Assembly (NCBI GenBank): GCA_016295615.1
Contig: JAEDKW010000007.1
Location: 1-29,767, forward strand
From: Oscillospiraceae bacterium
GTDB taxonomy: Bacteria; Bacillota; Clostridia; Oscillospirales; Oscillospiraceae
Length of the DNA stretch: 29,767 bases
Direction of reading: 5' to 3'
Shown here piece by piece: positions 22,415 through 29,282 of this stretch. A model generated the notes under the pieces. The model was given only the letters and a program-made list of their open reading frames with translations. It ran no database searches and was not told the origin of the DNA. How positions within the stretch are numbered: the stretch's first letter is position 1; the number at the start of each line of letters is the position of its first letter. A program made the position numbers and the translations under genes.

Positions 22415-22447
22415 AAAAGAGGACACCGAACGGTGTCCTCTTTTTTT
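22415..22447 (+). terminator. Terminator of rpsF-ssb-rpsR
   Basis: A 13-bp perfect stem (22415-22427 with 22432-22444, loop GAAC) ends in seven T residues, 12 bases past the rpsR stop. Confidence 0.95.
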
Positions 22448-22619
22448 GCGAAGAGCCTTTTCTGCTGCGCCGAAATACGGCATTCTTCCCTTTTTCGCTC
22501 TGCGGCGGTCAGAATCCCTTTTGCCGCATGAAAGCCGGCAGATCCGTTTGCGCAAACACCACCGATGCTCTTTGCAGACCTTTGGACCATGAGGTTTCCG
22601 GCATCATCACATACAAAGC

Positions 22620-22653
22620 GCAAAACCGACAGGTGTTTTCCTGCCGGTTTTGC
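22620..22653 (-). terminator. Terminator of the dCMP deaminase operon
   Basis: GCAAAACCG (22620-22628) pairs with CGGTTTTGC (22645-22653); after one A-C mismatch CAGG pairs with CCTG around a TGTTTT loop. It lies ten bases past the dCMP deaminase stop. The tail on the minus strand is only weakly T-rich (GCTTTGTATG). Confidence 0.75.
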
Positions 22654-22663
22654 TTTTGTCCGG

Positions 22664-23143
22664 TTACTTTTCCGGCAGAGAGTCGTCCTCGTCGACCCAC
22701 TTCTGCACGGAGATGATGTCGTAGTCCTCCTGCGTGCGGCGGATGACGACCTCGTTGATGCCGGCGTTGATGATCATGCGGCGGCACATCGGGCACGAGG
22801 TCGAGTCGGAAAGCAGCTCTCCCGTCCGGGCGTCGTGTCCGACGAGATACAGCGTGCTGCCGACGGTATCGCGGCGCGCGGCGGAAATGATGGCGTTCGC
22901 CTCGGCATGGATGCTGCGGCAAAGCTCATAGCGCTCGCCGCGCGGCACCTGCAATGCCTCGCGCGTACAATAGCCCATGTCCACACAGTTCCTGCGTCCG
23001 CGGGGCGCGCCGTTGTAGCCGGTGGAGATGATCTCGTCGTTCTTGACGATGATCGCACCGTACACGCGGCGCAGGCAGGTCGCCCGCTCCAAAACCGTTT
23101 CGGCAATGTCGAGATAGTAGTTTCGCTTGCTCACACGCTCCAT
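22664..23143 (-). CDS. Deoxycytidylate (dCMP) deaminase family protein
   Basis: A 159-residue zinc deaminase that should convert dCMP to dUMP, feeding thymidylate synthesis. The catalytic HAEAN motif (H79, E81) and SCPMC (C117, C120) supply the zinc site; GAIIVKNDEIISTGYNGAPRG and a cysteine-rich insert (NCVDMGYCTRE) are typical of dCMP deaminase/ComEB proteins. In Bacillus the homologue is comEB. ATG 23143 follows GGGAGGA. It is the last gene of a five-gene operon that also includes thymidine kinase, which fits a dTTP supply role. Free nucleotide specificity cannot be proved from sequence. Confidence 0.92.
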   Translation of the reverse strand: MERVSKRNYYLDIAETVLERATCLRRVYGAIIVKNDEIISTGYNGAPRGRRNCVDMGYCTREALQVPRGERYELCRSIHAEANAIISAARRDTVGSTLYLVGHDARTGELLSDSTSCPMCRRMIINAGINEVVIRRTQEDYDIISVQKWVDEDDSLPEK

Positions 23144-23189
23144 AATGATTCCTCCCTGTAACTTTTTCTTTTGGTTTTACCCTTTGTAT

Positions 23190-24062
23190 TCAAATGCCGC
23201 CGAGGTCAAAGTCCGGCGTATATTCCTCTTTCGCACTTGACAGTTCCTGACAGAAGCCGTCGGTGATGCCGCAGCTTTGCAGATACTCCGCCGCCGCACG
23301 GTACTCCGCGTGCGTGAGCCGGCGCGCAAGCGCACCTGTCGCGCCGGGCTGCGGCGTGTACTGGCTCATGAGCGAGAAAAGCACCGTGCCGCGCGGGAAA
23401 TGCGCGGAGACGTAGTCGATGACGCGGCGCGTATTCTCAAGCTGACCGGGCAGCACCAGATGGCGGATGATGACGCCGCTTTGCATGATGCCGTCCCCGC
23501 CGATGCGGTAAGGTCCGACCTGACGCACCATCTCGTCGATGGCGGCGGAGGCGGCTTCAAAATAATCCTCCGCCTTCGACAGCTCGCGCGCCGGTCGGGC
23601 AAGCGCATACTTGAGATCGGGCAGATAGATCTGCACCTTGCCCTCAAGCGAGCGGAGCGTTTCGACACGCTCGTAGCCGCCGCTGTTCCACACGACGGGA
23701 ACACCCGGCGGCTTTTCCAGCGCTTCAAGGATCCACGGCGTGAACTGCGTGGGGGAGACGAGGTCGATGCAGTGCGCGCCCTGCGCGATCAGCTCCTCCA
23801 TGACCGCGCGCAGGCGCCCGCTTGAGATGCCCTTGCCGAAATTGTCATGGCTGATCTTACCGTTCTGGCAAAAAACGCAGCCCAGATTGCAGCCGGAGAA
23901 GAAGATGCAGCCGGCTCCCCTCGTGCCGGAGAGCACCGGCTCCTCCCAGTGGTGGAGCATTGCGCGGCCGACCACGATGCCGGCGGGCATGCGGCAGAAG
24001 CCGCCGCCTTGTTCGCTTGTGCGTTCCGCGCCGCAGCGGCGTGGGCAGAGACGGCAGATCAT
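23190..24062 (-). CDS. PflX-like radical SAM protein
   Basis: A 290-residue radical SAM enzyme of the PflX/COG1313 type (resembling pyruvate formate-lyase activators). The cluster motif CNLGCVFC (C58, C62, C65) follows SGCN, and an N-terminal cysteine set (C3, C6, C10, C23; CRLCPRRCG...GFC) may hold another metal site. Substrate is unknown; no glycyl radical enzyme gene is adjacent. The start is fixed by a four-base ATGA overlap with the tdk stop (24059-24062), so tdk and this gene are translationally coupled. An alternative longer frame would run inside tdk and is rejected. Confidence 0.88.
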   Translation of the reverse strand: MICRLCPRRCGAERTSEQGGGFCRMPAGIVVGRAMLHHWEEPVLSGTRGAGCIFFSGCNLGCVFCQNGKISHDNFGKGISSGRLRAVMEELIAQGAHCIDLVSPTQFTPWILEALEKPPGVPVVWNSGGYERVETLRSLEGKVQIYLPDLKYALARPARELSKAEDYFEAASAAIDEMVRQVGPYRIGGDGIMQSGVIIRHLVLPGQLENTRRVIDYVSAHFPRGTVLFSLMSQYTPQPGATGALARRLTHAEYRAAAEYLQSCGITDGFCQELSSAKEEYTPDFDLGGI

Positions 24063-24643
24063 ACGTTCGGCTTGAAGTCGGGACCGAGGTCGCCGCGCAT
24101 CCAGTGTCTGCGGCAAAGCCCGATGTACTTGTCATTCGCGCCGAGCACCACCTGCGCGCCCTCCTTGAGCACGGTGCCGCTCTCGTCAAAGCGCGCGTTG
24201 AACATCGCCTTTTTGCCGCACCAGCAGATCGTCTTGACCTCCTCGAGCTTGTCCGCCATCACCAGCAGCGCGTAGCTGCCGGGGAACAGCTCGCCCTTGA
24301 AGTCCGCGCGCAGACCGTAGCAGATGACGGGAATATCGCAGTCGTCCACAAGATGCACGAGGTACATGACCTCCTCCTGCGTCAGAAACTGCGCTTCATC
24401 GACGATGATGCAGGCATTCGTCCTGAGCTCCTCCTCGCTCATTGCGCGCATCTCGTGAAAGTAGACACACGGGTGCGTAAGCCCAATGCGCGAGCGAACC
24501 ATGTGGTCGCCGTCGCGCGTGTCGATCCGGGGCTTTACAAGCAGCGTCTTCTGTCCGCGCTCCTCATAGTTGAAGCGCGCCATCAGCGCATTTGCCGTCT
24601 TGCTTGAGCCCATCGCGCCGTACTTGAAATAAAGCTGTGCCAT
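24059..24643 (-). CDS. tdk: Thymidine kinase
   Basis: Phosphorylates thymidine (and deoxyuridine) to dTMP for salvage. The 194-residue type II enzyme has P-loop GAMGSSKT (9-16), DEAQ (82-85), and the structural zinc site from C140, C142, C177 and probably H180. Size matches bacterial type II thymidine kinases. AAGGGGAG precedes ATG 24643. It lies 15 bases after mutY and overlaps the PflX-like gene by four bases in a minus-strand operon. Confidence 0.95.
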   Translation of the reverse strand: MAQLYFKYGAMGSSKTANALMARFNYEERGQKTLLVKPRIDTRDGDHMVRSRIGLTHPCVYFHEMRAMSEEELRTNACIIVDEAQFLTQEEVMYLVHLVDDCDIPVICYGLRADFKGELFPGSYALLVMADKLEEVKTICWCGKKAMFNARFDESGTVLKEGAQVVLGANDKYIGLCRRHWMRGDLGPDFKPNV

Positions 24644-24658
24644 TTTGACATTCTCCCC

Positions 24659-25714
24659 TTAAAACAGTTTCTTTGCCTTTTCGGTGTATGCTTTGAATGC
24701 CGTCGGGAACGCGAGCGCGTCAAGCTCCGCGCGCGTCACCCAGCGAAACGCCCCGTTATCGCCCTCGACCTCGGCAAAATAGCCCTTCATCTGCCACTCG
24801 ATGTGGGTGAAGACGTGCTTTGCCGTGCCGGCGGGGACGATGCGTTTCGCCGTCAGTCCCCACTGCGCCAGAGTGATCTCCGCGCCGGAGGCGTCAAGAT
24901 TGCCCCCGACATTGGGAAACTCCGTCAGCCTTGCCAAAAGACCCGTGTCCGGGCGCTGCCGCACGGCGAGGGTGTCACCCCTCTTGATGAGAAATACCGT
25001 CCGTTCCTCCGCGCGGCGCTGCTTTTTCGCCCCGCGCACGGGGAGAAGCTCCGTCAGCCCCTGCCGGTACGCCTCGCAGAAGCTCCGCGCAGGGCACTGC
25101 GCGCACAGCGGCGCACCGTTCGGCAGGCACACCGTCGCGCCCAGATCCATCATCGCCTGATTGTACGCGCCGGGACGCGCGCGGTCGATCACGGCGTCGA
25201 GCTTTTCCTGAAACAGCCGCCGCACCTTCGCGTCCATAATGTCCTCACCGCAGCCGCTCACGCGCGCGGCAACGCGCAGGAGATTGCCGTCCACCGCCGC
25301 AAGCGGCTGTGCGAAGCTGATCGAGGCGATCGCTGCCGCCGTATAGTGTCCGATGCCCGGCAGCTTCACAAGCTCCGCCGCCGTGTCCGGCAGTGCGCCG
25401 CCGTATTCGCAGACAAGGATCTTTGCCGCCTTTTGCAGATTCCGCGCGCGCGAATAGTAGCCCAGCCCCTCCCAGAGCTTGAACAGCCGCTCCTCGGGGA
25501 CCTCCGCAAGCGTCCCGACCGTCGGCAGCTCGTCCATGAACCGCGTAAAGTACGGGATCACCGCGCTCACGCGCGTCTGCTGCAGCATGATCTCCGACAC
25601 CCAGGTGCGGTACGGCGTCACCGTCTCGCGCCACGGCAGCGCGCGCTTGTGCGCGTCGTACCACAAAAGAAGCGCCGGCGTCAGTTTTTGCAGATTTTCC
25701 CAGTTTTCCTTCAT
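24659..25714 (-). CDS. mutY: A/G-specific adenine glycosylase MutY
   Basis: Removes adenine mispaired with 8-oxoguanine. The 351-residue enzyme has the N-terminal HhH-GPD domain with catalytic E41 (SEIMLQQT), the hairpin LPGIGHYTAAAI (118-129) and catalytic D142 (AAVDGN); a [4Fe-4S] loop with C196, C204, C207 and C213 (C-x7-C-x2-C-x5-C, one residue longer than the E. coli first gap); and a C-terminal Nudix-like domain for 8-oxoG recognition (FTHIEWQM). ATG 25714 lies one base after the stop of the radical SAM gene upstream, with no clear ribosome binding site, so translation is probably coupled. Confidence 0.94.
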   Translation of the reverse strand: MKENWENLQKLTPALLLWYDAHKRALPWRETVTPYRTWVSEIMLQQTRVSAVIPYFTRFMDELPTVGTLAEVPEERLFKLWEGLGYYSRARNLQKAAKILVCEYGGALPDTAAELVKLPGIGHYTAAAIASISFAQPLAAVDGNLLRVAARVSGCGEDIMDAKVRRLFQEKLDAVIDRARPGAYNQAMMDLGATVCLPNGAPLCAQCPARSFCEAYRQGLTELLPVRGAKKQRRAEERTVFLIKRGDTLAVRQRPDTGLLARLTEFPNVGGNLDASGAEITLAQWGLTAKRIVPAGTAKHVFTHIEWQMKGYFAEVEGDNGAFRWVTRAELDALAFPTAFKAYTEKAKKLF

Positions 25715-25715
25715 A

Positions 25716-26558
25716 TCAATGATTAAAGCGCGTCGCATAGCCGCAGCGCCTGCACAGCTCCTCCGCCGGCGTGCGGTGGGAAAAGCCCTCGCGCAGCGCC
25801 TGCGCGCGCGTACTGCTTAATATCGTGTCCAGATCTTGCTCCAGGAGATTTCCCAGCGCAAGGTCGCCCTCATGGTCAAGGCAGCACGGCACCACCGTGC
25901 CGTCTGCCAGCACGCCGAGCTGATCGCGCAGCGCGTAGCAGAACTGCGCATTCGTCTCGTCCGCGTTCAGATCGGGCCAGTCGAACTTCTGCGCGCGCTC
26001 GAGATACAGGCGATCGGCAAGCCTGAAGCTGCCCTCGCGCGTCTCCGGCCAGTCAGCGCAGCCGAGCTTTTCGCGCAGAAAATCGAGAATGCCTTCGTTG
26101 AGCGTCTGCGCGCCGCCCTCGTTCCACAGCCGCAGCGCCACGATCACGCCGCGCGCGCTCGCTTTTGCGGCAAAGTCCCAGACGCTTTGAAGATACGCCG
26201 GTTCCTCCCCGGGCGCGCGGCCGCTGCCCTCAAAGGAGTGGAGCGATACGCTGACCTTGTGGAGATTTTTTGCCCGCAGCAGCTCGCCGCCGCGCGCGGA
26301 AAGAAGCGTGCCGTTCGTCGTGATGCAGACCTTCATGCCGCGCTCGTCGCAAAGCGCCATCAGCTGCCCCAGCTGCGGGTGCAGCAGCGGCTCGCCCATG
26401 ACATGCAGATACACATAGCTCACCCGACCGCACAGCCGGTCGAGTATGCGCGCGAACTCCTCCGCCGTCATCGTGCGCGCCTCACGCTTCGTTTTCGGGC
26501 AGAATGCGCAGGAAAGATTGCAGCGGTTCGTGATCTCCACATAGGCTTTCTTCAGCAT
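25716..26558 (-). CDS. Radical SAM protein with SPASM-like C terminus
   Basis: A 280-residue radical SAM enzyme with CNLSCAFC (C13, C17, C20) near the N terminus. The C-terminal part has C207, C225, C226, C269 and C272 in a pattern (GTVVPCCLDHEGDLALGNLLE ... CRRCG, shown in parts) like SPASM domains, which carry extra iron-sulfur clusters and often act on peptides or proteins. No small precursor peptide gene is visible nearby, so a RiPP role is not supported. ATG 26558 follows GGAGGGGTGG. First gene of the operon with mutY, tdk, a PflX-like gene and dCMP deaminase. Function unknown. Confidence 0.85.
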   Translation of the reverse strand: MLKKAYVEITNRCNLSCAFCPKTKREARTMTAEEFARILDRLCGRVSYVYLHVMGEPLLHPQLGQLMALCDERGMKVCITTNGTLLSARGGELLRAKNLHKVSVSLHSFEGSGRAPGEEPAYLQSVWDFAAKASARGVIVALRLWNEGGAQTLNEGILDFLREKLGCADWPETREGSFRLADRLYLERAQKFDWPDLNADETNAQFCYALRDQLGVLADGTVVPCCLDHEGDLALGNLLEQDLDTILSSTRAQALREGFSHRTPAEELCRRCGYATRFNH

Positions 26559-26614
26559 TTCCACCCCTCCGTTCGTCCGGCATGCGCCGCGCAGGACGCG
26601 CCGCCGTTCAAGAT

Positions 26615-26643
26615 ATTGTATCATACGATTTCCCGTTTGCCAA
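26615..26643 (-). promoter_or_regulatory. Promoter of the radical SAM-mutY-tdk operon
   Basis: On the minus strand TTGGCA (26638-26643) and TACAAT (26615-26620) are 17 bp apart, with TGA just before the -10. Confidence 0.75.
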
Positions 26644-26669
26644 GAGCTTGTGCCGTGCTGTCTTGCATC

Positions 26670-26698
26670 TTGCATCGCGGATTCTTTGCATGTATAAT
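26670..26698 (+). promoter_or_regulatory. Promoter of the MBL-fold hydrolase gene
   Basis: TTGCAT (26670-26675) and consensus TATAAT (26693-26698) are 17 bp apart, about 30 bases before the start codon. It is back to back with the minus-strand operon promoter. Confidence 0.75.
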
Positions 26699-26726
26699 TG
26701 CGGTATCAACGCAGGAGGCGCATCGT

Positions 26727-27488
26727 ATGACCGTTACCTTTCTCGCCCACAGCGGCTTTCTGGTCGAGTGGGAGCATTTCTACACGCTTTTCGATTTCTA
26801 CAAGGGCGAGCTGCCGGAGCTTAACAAGACCAAGCCGCTGCTCATCTTTGCCAGTCACCGACACGAGGACCACTTTGATCCGCGCATTTTTACCGAGCTT
26901 TTTCCGCAGCATCCCGACATCCATTACTATCTTGCGCGCGACGTGAACCTCACCGAGCGCCGCCGCGGCTGGCTGGGGATCACGGACGAGATGTTTTCCC
27001 GTGTGACGCTGCTTCGCTCGGACACGGTGTTCGTCACCGAGGCCGCAGGACGGACGCTGACAATCCGCACGGTCAAATCCACCGACATCGGCTGCGCGTT
27101 TCTGCTCGACTGCGAAAAAACGCTCGTCTATCACGGGGGCGATCTCAACTGGTGGCACTGGACGAGCGAGGGCAAGGCGTATTGCAGCAACATGGCGGCA
27201 AGCTACAAGCGCGCCGTGGAGAAGCTGCGCTCCGCCGTGGACAGCGAGGTCTACGACAACGGCTGCGAGCCGGTGATCGACGTCGCCATGCTGCCGCTCG
27301 ACCCAAGGCTCGAGGACGGCTTCGGCATGGGCATTGAGTATCTGCTCAAAAACATCGAGGTCCGGACCGTTTTCCCCATGCACATGTGGGACAAATTCGA
27401 GTGGATCGACCGCTACTGCGCCGAGCATCCGCAGCACGCAGGGCAGATCATGCGCATCCGGCATGACGGGCAGCAATTCGACCTCTGA
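26727..27488 (+). CDS. MBL-fold metal-dependent hydrolase (UlaG-like)
   Basis: A 253-residue metallo-beta-lactamase-fold protein. The metal motif SHRHEDHFD (H44, H46, D48, H49), GGD with D139 and the late FPMHMWD histidine (H219) complete a plausible two-metal site. The compact form, opening directly with MTVTFLAHSGFLVEWE, resembles the UlaG-like branch, in which some members are lactonases and many are uncharacterised. GCAGGAGG precedes ATG 26727. It has its own promoter and is divergent from the mutY operon. Substrate unknown. Confidence 0.88.
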   Translation: MTVTFLAHSGFLVEWEHFYTLFDFYKGELPELNKTKPLLIFASHRHEDHFDPRIFTELFPQHPDIHYYLARDVNLTERRRGWLGITDEMFSRVTLLRSDTVFVTEAAGRTLTIRTVKSTDIGCAFLLDCEKTLVYHGGDLNWWHWTSEGKAYCSNMAASYKRAVEKLRSAVDSEVYDNGCEPVIDVAMLPLDPRLEDGFGMGIEYLLKNIEVRTVFPMHMWDKFEWIDRYCAEHPQHAGQIMRIRHDGQQFDL

Positions 27489-27583
27489 CGCGCGCAGGCA
27501 GTACAACTATTTTTCTCCTCCGGCGCATATTCTGATAGGGAAGACCTGTACAGTCTCTTTTCCCCGTACGCTTTCAGATAACG

Positions 27584-27601
27584 GCAGGAGCCCTCTCCTG
27601 C
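27584..27601 (+). other. Hairpin in the spacer before the M20 amidohydrolase
   Basis: GCAGGAG (27584-27590) pairs with CTCCTGC (27595-27601), loop CCCT. No T-run follows, so it is not a standard terminator; it ends about ten bases before the ribosome binding site AAGGAGTG. The 138-base spacer shows no convincing promoter. Confidence 0.4.
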
Positions 27602-27626
27602 ACAGTATAAATAAGGAGTGATCCTC

Positions 27627-28745
27627 ATGAAACGCGAAATCCTCAGCACCGCCACTGAGCTGCGTCACCAGCTCCACGCGCACCCCGAGCTTTCCATGCA
27701 CGAAACGTGGACAAAAGCGCATCTGATGGAATTTCTGAAGGAGCACACGAAGCTTGAGCTCGTAGACCGCGGCAGGTGGTTCTACGCCGCCTACCGCGCC
27801 GGCGATGACAAGCCCAACATCGCTTTCCGCGCCGACTTTGACGCGCTGCCCGTTGAGGAGGCGCCCGACTTCGTGCCTTACGCCTCGAAGTTCCCCGGGA
27901 TCTCCCACAAATGCGGACACGACGGACATTCCGCCGCGCTCGCGGCGTTCGCGCTCGATCTGGAGGAAAACGGCGCGGACAAAAATGTCTATCTCATCTT
28001 CCAGCACGCCGAGGAGACCGGTCAGGGCGCGGCGGAGTGCGCGGCGCTTCTTGAGGAAAAGCATATCTCCGAGATCTATGCCGTGCATAATCTGCCGGGT
28101 CTGCGCTTCGGCGCCGTCGCCGCGCCCGACGGCACGGCGCAGTTCGCCTCCACCGGCATGATCCTCACCTTTGAGGGAAAGCAGTCCCACGCCTGCTATC
28201 CCGAGAACGGACGCAACCCCGCCTTCGCCATTTCCGAGCTGATACTTGCGCTGGAGGGTCTGTCCAAAAACCCCAAATACCGCGGCATGACGCTCGTCAC
28301 CGTCATTGCGGTCAACGTCGGCGAGCACGCCTTCGGCACAAACGCCGGTCACGGCGAGCTGCTGCTCACCGTGCGCGGCGCCTTCGGCGACGAGCTGGAC
28401 GATCTGCTCCGCGCGATCGGGGAAACCGCGCAGGAGCGCGCCGCGCAGTACGGTCTCAAATGCGCTGTCCGCTACGAGGATGCGTTTCCCGACACCTTCA
28501 ACCACCCCGCCTGCGCCGAAAAGGTGCGCCGCGCCGCGCGCGAGCTGGGGATCCCGGTGGAAACGCTCGCCGAGCCGTTTCGCGCCAGCGAGGATTTCGG
28601 CTGGTACACGAAGAAGATCCCCGGCGCCATCTTCTACGTCGGCGGCGGAGACTGCCCTCCGCTTCATACGGATACCTTCGATTTTCCGGACGCGCTGATC
28701 GGGACGATTGGCGATATGTACCGAAAGCTTTTGAGCTTTTGTTGA
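27627..28745 (+). CDS. M20-family amidohydrolase (peptidase M20D type)
   Basis: A 372-residue zinc/manganese amidohydrolase of the M20D group (aminoacylase, hippurate hydrolase, N-acetyl-amino-acid deacetylase relatives). Motifs: HAHPELSMHE near the N terminus, AFRADFDALP (66-75), KCGHDGHS with metal ligands C96 and H98, the catalytic HAEETGQGA (E129, E130), H154, and HTDTFDF with H347 near the C terminus. A dimerisation/lid domain occupies about 175-290. ATG 27627 is after AAGGAGTG; an in-frame GTG three codons earlier overlaps that site. The exact N-acyl substrate cannot be named. Confidence 0.92.
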   Translation: MKREILSTATELRHQLHAHPELSMHETWTKAHLMEFLKEHTKLELVDRGRWFYAAYRAGDDKPNIAFRADFDALPVEEAPDFVPYASKFPGISHKCGHDGHSAALAAFALDLEENGADKNVYLIFQHAEETGQGAAECAALLEEKHISEIYAVHNLPGLRFGAVAAPDGTAQFASTGMILTFEGKQSHACYPENGRNPAFAISELILALEGLSKNPKYRGMTLVTVIAVNVGEHAFGTNAGHGELLLTVRGAFGDELDDLLRAIGETAQERAAQYGLKCAVRYEDAFPDTFNHPACAEKVRRAARELGIPVETLAEPFRASEDFGWYTKKIPGAIFYVGGGDCPPLHTDTFDFPDALIGTIGDMYRKLLSFC

Positions 28746-29030
28746 TTTTGCCCAACACCCTTTTCCTCCCGCTCTTGTTTTGCCCTTCTCCAGCTTGCAA
28801 GTTTCACCGATTGAATATTCATTCCAAGCCGCTTTTGCTTTTCTCCGAAAAGCCTCGTTTTCCGCTATTTTCATTCGTTTCTTGTTGTTGAATATTCGTT
28901 TTTTGTGGACAGCGGCTGAAGCGCGCCGCCGGTTTTCTCTTTTGACCGGCTTTTTTGCGCCGTTGCCGCGCGCCGAATTTGTCTATTTTGTACATTTTTC
29001 ATTTTGCAATTTGCTTTTTCTCATTTCGAC
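28746..29030. other. AT-rich intergenic spacer after the M20 gene
   Basis: About 285 bases, markedly richer in T than its surroundings, with no gene I can support. It contains one terminator-like hairpin (28928-28956) and two copies of the palindrome-bearing TTGAATATTC (28811-28820 and 28888-28897). Confidence 0.6.
28928..28956 (+). terminator. Terminator-like hairpin after the M20 gene
   Basis: GCCGGT (28928-28933) pairs with ACCGGC (28945-28950), extended by one T-G pair, and TTTTTT (28951-28956) follows. It is about 180 bases past the M20 stop, so a long 3' tail or an earlier unseen terminator is possible. Confidence 0.65.
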
Positions 29031-29059
29031 TTGCACAAAAGACTTTTTCGCATTATAAT
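29031..29059 (+). promoter_or_regulatory. Promoter of the branched-chain amino acid binding protein gene
   Basis: TTGCAC (29031-29036) and consensus TATAAT (29054-29059) are 17 bp apart. The resulting leader is about 215 bases, long enough to hold regulation. Confidence 0.8.
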
Positions 29060-29063
29060 AGCT

Positions 29064-29282
29064 ATGTCGAATTCTCAAGAATTGCACATTTTCTCGTACC
29101 ATGACGAGCCGCTGTTTTTGCTTCTCCACAGAGGCTTCTTTTCTCGCGAAAGCACCGGCTTTCTTCTCTTCCGTACCGTGTCGGGAAGCTTGGAAAAAGA
29201 ATTTGTTGTCTCTCAGCCTTGCAATTCAGAGAACCAACCCCTGTCCTCGGCGGAGGACAAATATTATAAGGAGGAATCTCTC
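29064..29282 (+). other. Long leader with an uninterrupted in-frame reading frame
   Basis: From ATG 29064 a 73-codon frame runs without a stop directly into the start of the binding-protein gene. There is no ribosome binding site before it and the ATG sits almost at the predicted transcription start. The translation (MSNSQELHIF...) matches nothing I recognise. AATTCT and AGAATT (separated by CA) form a small inverted repeat at its beginning. It is most likely untranslated leader. Confidence 0.35.

Noticed and set aside
22445..22619. Possible small gene in the spacer between rpsR and the dCMP deaminase operon
   Set aside because: Candidate frames on both strands lack ribosome binding sites and pass through the rpsR terminator.
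25716..26558. Radical SAM/SPASM gene as part of a RiPP maturation system
   Set aside because: No short precursor gene with a ribosome binding site is found within the flanking spacers, and the neighbours are DNA repair and nucleotide genes.
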